From Actinomadura darangshiensis (GTDB taxonomy: Bacteria; Actinomycetota; Actinomycetes; Streptosporangiales; Streptosporangiaceae): DNA of 42,398 nt. Within the stretch, counting starts at the first letter, position 1. Each line of letters starts with the position of its first letter. Shown here in pieces: positions 25,062 through 35,344 of the stretch. The translations under genes and the position numbers were made by a program. The notes under the pieces were generated by a model that was not told the DNA's origin, made no database searches, and saw nothing but the letters and a program-made list of their open reading frames with translations. The stretch covers positions 1 to 42,398 of the forward strand of contig NZ_SMKY01000047.1 of NCBI RefSeq assembly GCF_004349235.1, written 5' to 3'.

Positions 25062-25963
25062 GCGTCGAACCGGACATCACCGTCCCCGCCGCTCCGGCCG
25101 CGGCCGGGAGCCCGCCGACCGGCACCGCCGTCCGCGTCGGCTTCCTGCGCAGGTTCCGGCGGCAGCGCGCGGCCGTCGCAGCCCTCGCGATCCTGGTGCT
25201 CATCACGCTGGCGGCGGTGCTCGCGCCGTGGTGGACCTTGTACGACCCTGCCGGGGGCAGCCTCTCGGACGCGCTGTCCGGACCGAGCGGCGGCCACTGG
25301 CTCGGGACCGACGACCTGGGCCGGGACGTGTTCACCCGGATGATGTACGGCGCCCGGCTGTCGCTGGGCGCGGCCGTGATCGCGGTCGGCGTCGCGATGG
25401 CGATCGGCCTGCCGCTCGGGCTGATCGCGGGCTACGCGGGCGGGCTCGTGGACAGCGCGATCATGCGGGTGAACGACGCCCTGATGAGCTTCCCGCCGCT
25501 GATCCTCGCGATCAGCATCGTCGGGTTCCTCGGCGCCGGCCTCACCAACGCGATGATCGCCATCGGCGTCATCTACGCCCCGCGGTTCATGCGGGTGGTG
25601 CGCGGCGCGGCGATGGCCGTCCGGGAGGAGACGTACGTGGAGGCGGCGCGCATGATGGGCGCCCCGGCGCACCGCATCGTCCGCCGCCACGTGCTGCCGA
25701 ACATCCTGTCGCCGCTGCTGGTGGAGATCAGCCTGTCGCTGGGGTTCGCCATCATCGCCGAGGCGTCGCTGAGCTTCATCGGCCTCGGCGTGCAGCCGCC
25801 GAGCGCCAGCCTGGGATCCATGCTCGGCGAGGCGTTCCGCCACCTGCGGGACGCGCCGGTCTACGCGATCGGCCCGGGCGTCGCGATCATGATCATCGTG
25901 CTGTCGCTCAACGTCCTCGGCGACGGACTGCGCGACAGCCTCGGCAGAAGGGCGATGAGGTAG
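25058..25963 (+). CDS. ABC transporter permease, DppC/GsiD type
   Basis: 301 aa from ATG 25058, fixed by the 4-bp overlap with the preceding permease. It has a Pro/Ala-rich cytoplasmic N terminus, then TM1 (AALAILVLITLAAVLAPWW), the DppC signature HWLGTDDLGRDVFTRMMYGARLSL, further membrane helices, and the EAA loop EAARMMGAPAHRIVRRHVLPN. Partner of the DppB-like permease. Stop at 25963, two bases before the next start. Confidence 0.93.
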   Translation: MSVEPDITVPAAPAAAGSPPTGTAVRVGFLRRFRRQRAAVAALAILVLITLAAVLAPWWTLYDPAGGSLSDALSGPSGGHWLGTDDLGRDVFTRMMYGARLSLGAAVIAVGVAMAIGLPLGLIAGYAGGLVDSAIMRVNDALMSFPPLILAISIVGFLGAGLTNAMIAIGVIYAPRFMRVVRGAAMAVREETYVEAARMMGAPAHRIVRRHVLPNILSPLLVEISLSLGFAIIAEASLSFIGLGVQPPSASLGSMLGEAFRHLRDAPVYAIGPGVAIMIIVLSLNVLGDGLRDSLGRRAMR

Positions 25964-25965
25964 TC

Positions 25966-27047
25966 ATGGGGCTGTCCAAGCCGGCTGCGGGCCCGCTGCT
26001 GGAGATCGACCGGCTCAGCGTCGACATCCGGGGCGAGCACGGCGTGGCGCGGGTCGTGGACGAGGTGTCGTTCGCGGTGGGTCCGCGGGAGACGGTCGCG
26101 CTGGTGGGGGAGTCCGGCTCCGGGAAGAGCGTGACCTCGATGTCGGTGCTGGGGCTGCTGCCACCGCGGATCACCCGTACCCGCGGCTCGGTGCGGTTCG
26201 AGGGGCGCGAGCTGCTCGGCCTGCGCTCGGGCGAGCTCGACCGGGTGCGCGGCGACGACATCGCGATGATCTTTCAGGAGCCGATGACCAGCCTGAACCC
26301 CGCGTTCACCATCGGCGAGCAGATCGCCGAGCAGGTGCGGTGCCATCGCGGGGTCTCGCGCAAGGCGGCGCGTGACCGCGCGGTGGAGGTGCTCGACCTG
26401 GTCGGCGTCCCGTCCGCGGCGGAGCGCTTGAAGGCGTACCCGCACGAGTTCTCGGGCGGCATGCGGCAGCGGGTGATGATGGCGATGGCCCTGTCGTGCG
26501 AACCGAAGCTGCTCATCGCCGACGAGCCGACGACCGCGCTCGACGTGACCATCCAGGCCCTGGTGCTGTCCGAGTTGCGCGCGCTGCAAGAGCGGTTCGG
26601 CATGTCCGTCCTGTTCATCACGCACGACCTCGGGGTCGTCGCGGAGATCGCCGACCGGGTCGTGGTGATGTACGGCGGACACCTGGTCGAGACGGGCCGT
26701 ACCGCCGAGGTGTTCGCCGCTCCGCAGCATCCCTACACCGAGGCGCTGCTGCGGTCGGTGCCCCAGGGCGACACCACCGGTTCCCGGCTGTGGTCGATCC
26801 CCGGTGCCATCCCGACCCCGGAGGCGATGCCGGACGGCTGCCGTTTCCACCCGCGCTGCCCCCACGCGAAACCCGGCGTGTGCGACGCGGACGAGCCGCC
26901 GCTGGAGCCGATCGGCGATGGCCGTTCGTCCCGCTGCGTGCGCCGGGAGGAGTTGCGGCTGTCCGGGATCGGCGGCGACGCGGGCGGCACCGGGGCCCTT
27001 GCTGCGGAACCGCTCGGCGGTTCGGTCTTGCCGGGAGGTGACCGGAA

Positions 27048-27051
<4 letters not shown>
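25966..27051 (+). CDS. ABC transporter ATP-binding protein, DppD type
   Basis: 361 aa from ATG 25966. Walker A GESGSGKS, Q-loop IFQEPMTSLNP, signature SGGMRQRVMMAMAL, Walker B LLIADEPTTALD, H-loop ITHDLGVV. The C-terminal oligopeptide-type extension (HPYTEALL...CRFHPRCPHAKPGVC) has the four-Cys cluster that can bind an iron-sulfur centre in this family. It overlaps the second ATPase gene by 4 bp. It energises uptake on the cytoplasmic face. Confidence 0.94.
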
Positions 27052-28067
<1,016 letters not shown>

Positions 28068-28140
28068 GCGACGTCCACTGCTCGGCCGGCGGCGAGACCT
28101 CGTTATCCCGGGACGATGTCACCCAGCCCTACGACGATCT

Positions 28141-28155
28141 GATGCATGATGCATC
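28141..28155 (+). promoter_or_regulatory. GATGCA-N3-TGCATC operator of the CoA-transferase operon
   Basis: GATGCATGATGCATC is a perfect palindrome around one central base and the third copy of the cluster motif. It ends 4 bases before the AGGAGG ribosome binding site of the TTG start at 28171, as at the UGSC operon. CATGAT inside it could be a -10; no good -35 is visible. Confidence 0.6.
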
Positions 28156-28170
28156 ACATAGGAGGCAACC

Positions 28171-29463
28171 TTGAAGGGCACGACCGAGGACGCGCGCCCC
28201 GGCCCGCTCGCGAACCTGCGGGTGATCGATGCCTCGACGCTGTTCGCCGGGCCGATCGCCGCCACCATGCTCGCCGACTTCGGGGCCGACGTCATCAAGG
28301 TCGAACACCCCAAGGGCGACGGGCAGCGCCGCATGGGCTGGCAACGCGACGACACGTCCCTGATGTGGACGGTGCTCAACCGCAACAAGCGGTGCGTCAC
28401 CCTCGACCTGCACGCCCCGGAGGGGCAGGACGCGTTCCGCCGGCTAGCCTCGACCGCCGACATCGTGATCGAGAACTTCCGTCCCGGCACGCTGGAGAAG
28501 TGGGGGATCGGCTACGAGCGGCTCGCCGCCGAGAACCCCGGCCTGGTCATGGTGCGGGTGACGGCGTTCGGGCAGACCGGGCCGTGGCGCGACCGTCCCG
28601 GCTTCGGCACGATCGCCGAGGCGATGAGCGGGTTCGCGCACATCAACGGGCACCCCGACGGGCCGCCGACGCTCCCGCCGTTCGCTCTCGGCGACGCGAT
28701 CACCGGCATATTCGGCGCCTGCGCGGCGATGTTCGCGCTGCGGCACCGGGACACGACGCCCGGCGGGCGCGGCCAGTCGATCGACCTCAGCATCTACGAG
28801 CCGGTCTTCTGGCTGCTCGGCCCGCAGCTGACGCTCTTCGACCAGCTCGGGGAGGTGCAGGGCCGGACGGGGAACCGGGCGCCGTTCACCTCGCCGCGCA
28901 ACCTCTACGAGAGCGCCGACAGCCGGTGGGTCGCGATCTCGGCCAGCGCGCAGTCCATCGCCGAGCGCCTCATGCGGATGATCGGCCAGGAGCACTACCT
29001 GGACGAGCCGTGGTTCGCCGACCACGTCGGACGGCTCGCGCACATCGACGAGCTGGACGAGGTCATCGGCGGCTGGATCGGCGCCCGCAGCTGCGACGAG
29101 GTGCTCGCCGCGTCCGAGGAGCACCAGGTTGCGGCGTTCCCCGTGTACACCGCCGCCGACATCGCCGTCGACGAGCAGTACCTCGCGCGGGAGAGCTTCA
29201 CCACGGTCGAGGACGACCAGGGCGTTCCGGTGCGGGTGCAGAACGTCGTCCCGCTGCTCTCGGAGACGCCGGGGCGGCACCGCTGGCTCGGGCCGGCCCT
29301 CGGCGCGCACAACCGCGAGGTCCTGATCGACGAGCTGGGCTTCAGCGAGGCGGAGCTGGCCCGATGGGCCGAGAAGGGGATCGTGGCCTCCCCGCCGGCC
29401 GGTACGGCAGAGGAGACCGGCACGTCGGAGGAGACCGGCGTGGCGAGCGGGGCCGAGGCGTAG
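28171..29463 (+). CDS. CaiB/BaiF-type family III CoA-transferase
   Basis: 430 aa from TTG 28171 (AGGAGG 5 bases upstream). N-terminal LRVIDASTLFAGPIAATMLADFGADVIKVEHP and NKRCVTLDLHAPEGQD are hallmark family III sequences. The catalytic Asp is D175 in ALGDAITG. These enzymes move CoA between carboxylic acids through an aspartyl-CoA thioester. A Glu/Thr-rich C-terminal tail of about 25 residues is extra. It is the first gene of the catabolic operon and presumably activates the substrate or an intermediate. Confidence 0.92.
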   Translation: MKGTTEDARPGPLANLRVIDASTLFAGPIAATMLADFGADVIKVEHPKGDGQRRMGWQRDDTSLMWTVLNRNKRCVTLDLHAPEGQDAFRRLASTADIVIENFRPGTLEKWGIGYERLAAENPGLVMVRVTAFGQTGPWRDRPGFGTIAEAMSGFAHINGHPDGPPTLPPFALGDAITGIFGACAAMFALRHRDTTPGGRGQSIDLSIYEPVFWLLGPQLTLFDQLGEVQGRTGNRAPFTSPRNLYESADSRWVAISASAQSIAERLMRMIGQEHYLDEPWFADHVGRLAHIDELDEVIGGWIGARSCDEVLAASEEHQVAAFPVYTAADIAVDEQYLARESFTTVEDDQGVPVRVQNVVPLLSETPGRHRWLGPALGAHNREVLIDELGFSEAELARWAEKGIVASPPAGTAEETGTSEETGVASGAEA

Positions 29464-29523
29464 ACCGGCGCTCACGCAGGCCGAAGGCATGACAACGGGT
29501 TCATAGGAAGGGACGGGAAACTC

Positions 29524-30735
29524 ATGACGGCTCAGGTGCACTCACAGGCCGCGACGGCGGAGCGCCCGGGGATCGCCGAGCGCATCAAGATCATTGACAC
29601 GGACAGCCACGTCATGGAGCCGCCGGATCTCTGGACGGGACGGCTCAGCGCCGCCAAGTGGGGCGACCAGATCCCGCACGTCCGGCGGGACGAGAAGCAC
29701 GGCATCGACCGCTGGTGGATCGGGGAGCGCCGCGGCTCGGCGGTCGCCAACTTCGCCACCGCGAACTGGCGGGAGTTCCCGCCCTCGTATCCGAAGCTGG
29801 TAGAGGAGGCCGACGCCGCCGCATGGCACCCGGAGCGGCGGCTGGAACGGCTCGACGAGTACGGGATCCACTCCCAGTTGCTCTACCCCAACATCCTCGG
29901 GTTCTCCAGCGTCTACTTCTTCGATCTCGACCCGCAGCTGCGCTACGAGTGCGTCGCTGCGTACAACGACTGGCTGGTGGACTTCTGCAGCCCCGACCCG
30001 GAGCGGCTGATCCCGCTGATGTGGCTGCCGTTCTGGGACACCGGCCTGGCCGTGCGCGAGATGGAACGATGCATCGCCAAGGGCCACCGCGGCATCATCT
30101 TCCCCTCCAACTTCGAGCCGGTCGGCCTGCCGCTCATCTACGACGAGCACTGGAACCCGGTGTGGGAGGCCGCGCAGGCGAACGAGATGTCCATCAACTT
30201 CCACACCGGATTCCAGATCACGGAGGAAGAGGCACGCTCGGCCATCGGCTACCGCCGCTCCCGCGCCGACTTCGCCAAGATGAGCGCGATGTTCCTGATG
30301 GGCAATGCGCGCACGATCGCCGACATCACCCTGTACGGCGTGTGCCACCGGTTCCCGCGGCTGAACTTCGTCTCGGTCGAGAGCGGGTTCGGGTGGATGC
30401 CGTACTTCGCCGAGATGCTGGACTGGCAGTGGCTGAACTCCGGCGCGCGCGACGCGTTCACGGAGATGGACCTGATGCCGAGCGAGTACATCCAGCGCCA
30501 GGTGTACGGGACGTTCTGGTTCGAGTCCGAGTCGGTACGCCGGATGGGCGACCTGTTCCAGGACAACGTCATGTTCGAGACCGACTTCCCGCACCCGACC
30601 GCGCTGCAGCCCGGCCCGGCGTCCTACGCCGACAGCCCGAAGGTCCACATCGAGCGCAGCCTGGAGGGCATCGACGAGGACATCCTGCGCAAGCTCCTCA
30701 ACACCAACGCCGCCCGGGTCTACCACCTTGGCTGA
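29524..30735 (+). CDS. Amidohydrolase-2 (ACMSD-like) family hydrolase or decarboxylase
   Basis: 403 aa from ATG 29524. The N-terminal IDTDSHVMEPPDLW gives D27 and H29 as first metal ligands. H227 (NFHTGF) and D354 (FETDFPHPT) complete the TIM-barrel metal site. The length exceeds that of ACMSD/gamma-resorcylate decarboxylase (about 330 aa) because of an insertion at about 45-95. Members hydrolyse C-N or C-C bonds or decarboxylate aromatic acids. The 3' end overlaps the next gene by 8 bp, linking it to the maleylacetate reductase-like enzyme. Substrate unknown. Confidence 0.88.
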   Translation: MTAQVHSQAATAERPGIAERIKIIDTDSHVMEPPDLWTGRLSAAKWGDQIPHVRRDEKHGIDRWWIGERRGSAVANFATANWREFPPSYPKLVEEADAAAWHPERRLERLDEYGIHSQLLYPNILGFSSVYFFDLDPQLRYECVAAYNDWLVDFCSPDPERLIPLMWLPFWDTGLAVREMERCIAKGHRGIIFPSNFEPVGLPLIYDEHWNPVWEAAQANEMSINFHTGFQITEEEARSAIGYRRSRADFAKMSAMFLMGNARTIADITLYGVCHRFPRLNFVSVESGFGWMPYFAEMLDWQWLNSGARDAFTEMDLMPSEYIQRQVYGTFWFESESVRRMGDLFQDNVMFETDFPHPTALQPGPASYADSPKVHIERSLEGIDEDILRKLLNTNAARVYHLG

Positions 30736-31969
30736 GCCGGTGACGCGGGACGCACGGGCACGTGCCAGGTCGGCCACCGCCCGCTACGAGACTCCGGCGC
30801 AGCGCGTCGAGATCGGCGCCGGGGTCGTCGACGGTGTGGGCGGCATCATCTTCGGCCTCGGCGGCCGCGTGGTCGGTGTCCTCGCCGGCGACCGCGTCTG
30901 GCGGGGTCCGCTGGGCGAACGCGTGCGGCGGTCGCTCGGCTCTCTCGACCGCGTCGTCTGCACCGAGATCGAGCCGCACACGCCGCTGCCGGCGGCGGTG
31001 CGGCTCGGCCGCCGCTTCGCCGATGCCGGAGTGGACGTCATTCTGGCGCTCGGCGGCGGCAGCGCCGGCGACCTGGGCAAGGCGACAGCGGCTGTGATGG
31101 CCGCGCGCGGAGACGACGGGCGGGTCGACATGTCCCGGCTGTTCGCCCGGGTGCGCGCCGACGGCACCGTCTCCGACCCCGTCGTGGGGGGACGGCCCGT
31201 GCCGCTGGTCGTGGTGCCGACCACGCTCTCCGGCGCGGAGTTGACCCCGGGCGCCGGGGTCACGGAGAACGGCATGAAGCGCGTGCTCTGGGACCAGGCG
31301 CTGTCCGCGCGGGCTGTCCTCTACGAGACGTCCGACGACAACGACCTGCCCGCGGGGATCGTCGCCACGACCAGCATGAACGCGGTGGCGCATGCGGTGG
31401 AGGCGATGTACTCGACCGCGGGCAACGCGATCAGTGACGGACTCGCCCTCGCCGGGCTCGACGCGCTCGCAGCCGGCATGCTCCGTTACCTGGCCGCCCG
31501 GGACCGCGGCGAGGACGCCAAAGCGGAGCTGTTCACCGGCGCGGTCCTGGCGAGCCGGGCGCTCTGCACCGCACGCGTGTGCCTGCACCACGCGGTCTGC
31601 CACGTCCTCGGCGCGCACCACGGCGTCGCGCACGGCGACGCCAATGCCGTGATGCTCAGCTACGTCGTTGACTTCAACGAGGCGGGGGCGGCCCGGCCGC
31701 TCGCCCGGTGCGCGGCCGTGATCCGCGGCGCCGCCGAACGGGTGCTCGGCACGCCGCTCACCGCGGCCTCCCCGGGCGCGGTGCTGCGCGAGTTCCAGCA
31801 CCGTGTCGGGGCGCCCGTCACGCTCGCGGAGATCGGGCTGCCGGCCGTCGACGTCGAGGGCGTGGTCGCCGGCCTGCGCGAGGAGCGGGGCGTCGCCCTG
31901 AACCCGGTGCCGGTGACCGACGACGACGTCCGCCGGCTGGTCGCCGCCGCCGTTCACGGAGTGGCCTGA
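30728..31969 (+). CDS. Iron-type alcohol dehydrogenase / maleylacetate reductase-like
   Basis: 413 aa from TTG 30728, overlapping the previous stop. It has the dinucleotide-binding LALGGGSAGDLGKA, then VVVPTTLSGAEL, and the metal-binding histidines in NAVAHAVEAMYS (H222) and LHHAVCHVLGAHHGVAHG. The PTTLSGAE and SMNAVAHAVEA strings are those of maleylacetate reductases of aromatic degradation rather than generic alcohol dehydrogenases. It would reduce a keto or 2-ene intermediate with NAD(P)H. The TTG start with no separate ribosome binding site implies translational coupling. Confidence 0.85.
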   Translation: MAEPVTRDARARARSATARYETPAQRVEIGAGVVDGVGGIIFGLGGRVVGVLAGDRVWRGPLGERVRRSLGSLDRVVCTEIEPHTPLPAAVRLGRRFADAGVDVILALGGGSAGDLGKATAAVMAARGDDGRVDMSRLFARVRADGTVSDPVVGGRPVPLVVVPTTLSGAELTPGAGVTENGMKRVLWDQALSARAVLYETSDDNDLPAGIVATTSMNAVAHAVEAMYSTAGNAISDGLALAGLDALAAGMLRYLAARDRGEDAKAELFTGAVLASRALCTARVCLHHAVCHVLGAHHGVAHGDANAVMLSYVVDFNEAGAARPLARCAAVIRGAAERVLGTPLTAASPGAVLREFQHRVGAPVTLAEIGLPAVDVEGVVAGLREERGVALNPVPVTDDDVRRLVAAAVHGVA

Positions 31970-32006
31970 CCGGCACGGCCGGACGGGTCCGAACCTTGGA
32001 GATCAG

Positions 32007-34163
32007 ATGACCACTTCTGTCGAGTCCGCGCACGCTCTCGACGCGTTGTTCCGCCCGGCGAGCGTGGCGGTCGTCGGAGTCTCCACCTCGCCGACCAGTC
32101 CGGGGGCGCGTACCTTCGCCAACCTCGTCCGCCACTTCGAGGGCGAGGTGTTCGGCGTCAACCCCGCCGAACCGGAGATCGAGGGCCGCCGCCTCGCCGC
32201 GTCGCTGACCGCGATCGGCAGGCCGCCCGACCTCGTGGTGATCGCGACCCCGTCGGAGTCGGTGCTCGACGTCCTCACCGAGGCGGGCGGGCTCGGCGTA
32301 CGGGCCGCGATCGTGCTCTCCGCCGGGTTCGCCGAGGCGGGCGAGGAGGGGAGGCGGCGGCAGCGCCTGCTCGTGGAGACGGCGCGCAAGTACGGCATGG
32401 CCCTGATCGGCCCGAACTCGATGGGGGTGATCAGCAAGCCGAGCTCGCTGTTCGCCACCTTCACCAACGCGGTGCAGGTGGCGAACGCGGGGGGCCGGGT
32501 CGCGGTGGTGGGCCAGAGCGGCGGCATGGCGGCGATCATCTACACGATCTGCCTGGCGCACGGCGTCGGCGTGGACCATCTCGTCGCGCTCGGCAACGAG
32601 TCCGCCACGACGCTCGGCGACGTCGTCGAGTGGATGATGCGGCCCGAGTCCGGCGTGGACGCGGTCCTCGGGTTCGTGGAATCGCTGTCCGGCTGGGACC
32701 AGCTCGCGAAGGCCGCCCGGATGGCCGCCGAGTCGCAGAAGGTCATCGCGTTCTGCCGGGCCGGGCGGTCGCTGCAGGGCGCCGCCGCCGCGGGCAGCCA
32801 CATCGGCGCGGTCGCGGGCGACGAGAAGGTCCTCGCCGACCTCGCCGCCGCCGGCGGGATCGTTGCGGCGGCCACTCTGGACGACCTGCTCGACATCGCC
32901 AAGGCACGGCACGTGGCGCGGCCGATGCGGGGCCGGCGCGTCGGGGTGGTGACGGCGTCCGGCGGGGCCGGGTCGCTCTTTGCAGACCTGATGGTGTCGG
33001 CGGGCCTGGAACTCCCCGAACTGTCACCGGAACTGCAGAAGAAGGTGTTCGACGTCATCCCGTGGTTCGGCTCGGCGACGAACCCGGTGGACACGACCGC
33101 CTTCATCCAGAGCCGGCCCGAGGAGTTCTGCGAGGTGGCCGAGATCCTCGCGGAGTCCGACGAGGTCGACGCGGTGATGGTCTTCCTCGGCACTCTGGAC
33201 CCGATCGCGCCGCGGCTGGTCCGGTCGCTCACCGAGATCGCCGAACGGAATCCGGCGGTCCCGGTGGTGGTGACCTGGGGCGGCGGCAGCAAGAGGTTCA
33301 AAGAGGACCTCTGGCGAGCCGGCGTCGCAACCTTCGACGACCCGAACCGCGCCGTCCGGGCGCTCGTCGGGCTGGCGCCCGCACGGTACGTCGCCGCGGT
33401 GCCGGACCCGGCGGTGGTCTCCGCCCCGTCCTTCGACCTGCCGCCCACCCAGCCGGCCGAGGGCGAGTCGACGGTGACCCTGAACGAGCACGAGGTGCGC
33501 GGGCTGCTTGAGGCCGCGGGCCTGCCGGTCCCGGCCGGTGCCCTGGCCGCCGACGCCGACGAGGCGGTCGCCATCGCGGCCGGCATCGAGGGCGAGACCG
33601 TGCTCAAGCTCATCGCCCCCGGCCTGGAGCACAAGAGCGACATCGGCGGCGTCGTCGTCGGGGTCAGCGGCGCCGACGAGGTGCGGTCCCAGGCCGAGCG
33701 GCTGTTCGCACTCGGCCGCGAACTCGGCGTCGCCGTGGACGGCGTCCTCGTCGAGCAGCGCGTGCCCGCCGGCATCGAGCTGGTCTGCGGTGCACGGCGC
33801 GACCGGGTGGCGGGACCCGTGGCGGTAGTCGGCCTCGGCGGCGTGCTCACCGAGATCATCGGAGAGATGGCGGTGCGCGCGGCGCCCCTGACTCACGCGG
33901 ACGCCATGGACGCTCTCGGGCAGTTGTTCGCCGGCCGACTGCTCGACCACCATCGCGGGATCGGCGCCGACGCCGCCGGCGCCGTGGCGGACCTGCTGGT
34001 CCGGCTCGGCGGCCTCGTCGCCGCCAATGACCGGCTGGTCGAACTCGAATGCAACCCCGTCATCGTCTCCGAGGCCGGAGTCCTCATCTGCGACGGCCTT
34101 GCCGTCGTCGGCGAAGACCCCGTGACCTCTGACGGCTCTTCACGAGGAGGGTCTCACCAGTGA
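32007..34163 (+). CDS. ADP-forming acyl-CoA synthetase (fused alpha-beta)
   Basis: 718 aa from ATG 32007 with TTGGAGA upstream. Residues about 10-140 are the CoA-binding domain (LFRPASVAVVGVSTSP). About 150-300 is the succinyl-CoA-ligase-like domain with the phospho-His candidate H265 in AGSHIGAVAGDEKV. About 490-710 is the ATP-grasp domain (TLNEHEVRGLLEAAGLPVP, ETVLKLIAPGLEHKSDIGGV, VVGLGGVLTEI). Such fused enzymes make acyl-CoA with ADP and phosphate as products, as in the Fcs- and acetate-CoA ligase type. It overlaps the next gene by 4 bp (GTGA). Confidence 0.92.
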   Translation: MTTSVESAHALDALFRPASVAVVGVSTSPTSPGARTFANLVRHFEGEVFGVNPAEPEIEGRRLAASLTAIGRPPDLVVIATPSESVLDVLTEAGGLGVRAAIVLSAGFAEAGEEGRRRQRLLVETARKYGMALIGPNSMGVISKPSSLFATFTNAVQVANAGGRVAVVGQSGGMAAIIYTICLAHGVGVDHLVALGNESATTLGDVVEWMMRPESGVDAVLGFVESLSGWDQLAKAARMAAESQKVIAFCRAGRSLQGAAAAGSHIGAVAGDEKVLADLAAAGGIVAAATLDDLLDIAKARHVARPMRGRRVGVVTASGGAGSLFADLMVSAGLELPELSPELQKKVFDVIPWFGSATNPVDTTAFIQSRPEEFCEVAEILAESDEVDAVMVFLGTLDPIAPRLVRSLTEIAERNPAVPVVVTWGGGSKRFKEDLWRAGVATFDDPNRAVRALVGLAPARYVAAVPDPAVVSAPSFDLPPTQPAEGESTVTLNEHEVRGLLEAAGLPVPAGALAADADEAVAIAAGIEGETVLKLIAPGLEHKSDIGGVVVGVSGADEVRSQAERLFALGRELGVAVDGVLVEQRVPAGIELVCGARRDRVAGPVAVVGLGGVLTEIIGEMAVRAAPLTHADAMDALGQLFAGRLLDHHRGIGADAAGAVADLLVRLGGLVAANDRLVELECNPVIVSEAGVLICDGLAVVGEDPVTSDGSSRGGSHQ

Positions 34164-35344
34164 GCGGTCCCTTCGACGGCGACCACGCGCGGGCGTTCCG
34201 CCGCGAGCTGCGGCAGTGGTTCACGGATAATCTTCCGGACGGCTGGGGCACCGAGCGCTTCGCCCCGCACGCGGACGAAGACGCCGAAGTACGGTTCCTA
34301 CGCTCGTGGCAGCGCACCCTCTACGACGGCGGGTGGGCCGGCATCTCCTGGCCGGCCGAGTACGGGGGCCGCGGCGCGACCCTGCTCGAACAGGCGATCT
34401 TCGTCGAGGAGCGCGACCGGGTGAAGGCGCCGTTCGACATCGGCATCGTCGGCACGCAGATGGTCGGGCCGATGCTGATCACCTTCGGCACGGGGGAGCA
34501 AAAGGAACGGTACCTGCGCCGCATCCTCACCGGCGAGGACCTCTGGTGCCAGGGCTTCTCCGAGCCGGACGCGGGCTCCGACCTCGCCGGCCTGCGCACC
34601 CGCGCCGCCGCCGACGGGGACGGCTGGCGGCTCAGCGGGCAGAAGGTCTGGACGAGCCGCGCACAGCACGCCGACATGATGATCCTCCTCGCGCGCACAG
34701 AGCCGGTCGAGGACGTACCGCACCGCGGGATCTCCGCGTTCGCCGTGCCGATGGACGGTCCCGGCCTCACCGTCCGCCCGCTGCGCCAGATCAACGGGTC
34801 GGCCGAGTTCTGCGAGGTCTTCCTCGACGAGGTGCCGGTCGCCGCCGACGCGCTGATCGGCCGGGCGGGCGAGGGCTGGAAGGTCGCCCTCACCACCCTG
34901 TCCTGGGAGCGGTTCGCGACCACCCGCGCCTTCGAAATGCGGCGCCTCGCCGCGCAACTGTGGACGGCGCTGCCCGACGACGCGCGAGCCGACACCGACG
35001 TCCGGACACGGGCGCTCGGACTGCTCGCGCAGGCGCACGCCGGAGGGCTCAGCTACCAGCGGATGGTGTCCACGGTGACGGCGAAGGGGGAGGTCGGTGT
35101 GGACGCCTCGGCGGGGAAGCTGTTCACCACCGAACTGGGGCAGCGCATCGTCGACCTCGCGCTGAGCGTCCTGCCGCCGGACGACGTGCTCGGCGAGGTC
35201 CGCCCCGGCAACCAGGGGACCACGTCGTGGCCGCTCGAATGGGTGAACGGATTCAAGAACACCATCGCCGCCGGCACGTCCCAGGTGCAGCGCAACATCA
35301 TCGGTGAACGAGTGCTCGGCCTGCCGAAGGGGGGTGCGCGCTGA
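34160..35344 (+). CDS. Acyl-CoA dehydrogenase, subunit 1
   Basis: 394 aa from GTG 34160. FAD-binding and acyl-CoA signatures: CQGFSEPDAGSDLAGL, LSGQKVWTSRAQHADMMILLART, and the C-terminal FKNTIAAGTSQVQRNIIGERVLGLP. It resembles the FadE-type subunits that work as alpha2beta2 pairs in sterol and ring-acid degradation. The start of the next acyl-CoA dehydrogenase overlaps its stop by one base, supporting a two-subunit enzyme that introduces a 2,3-double bond. Confidence 0.93.
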   Translation: MSGPFDGDHARAFRRELRQWFTDNLPDGWGTERFAPHADEDAEVRFLRSWQRTLYDGGWAGISWPAEYGGRGATLLEQAIFVEERDRVKAPFDIGIVGTQMVGPMLITFGTGEQKERYLRRILTGEDLWCQGFSEPDAGSDLAGLRTRAAADGDGWRLSGQKVWTSRAQHADMMILLARTEPVEDVPHRGISAFAVPMDGPGLTVRPLRQINGSAEFCEVFLDEVPVAADALIGRAGEGWKVALTTLSWERFATTRAFEMRRLAAQLWTALPDDARADTDVRTRALGLLAQAHAGGLSYQRMVSTVTAKGEVGVDASAGKLFTTELGQRIVDLALSVLPPDDVLGEVRPGNQGTTSWPLEWVNGFKNTIAAGTSQVQRNIIGERVLGLPKGGAR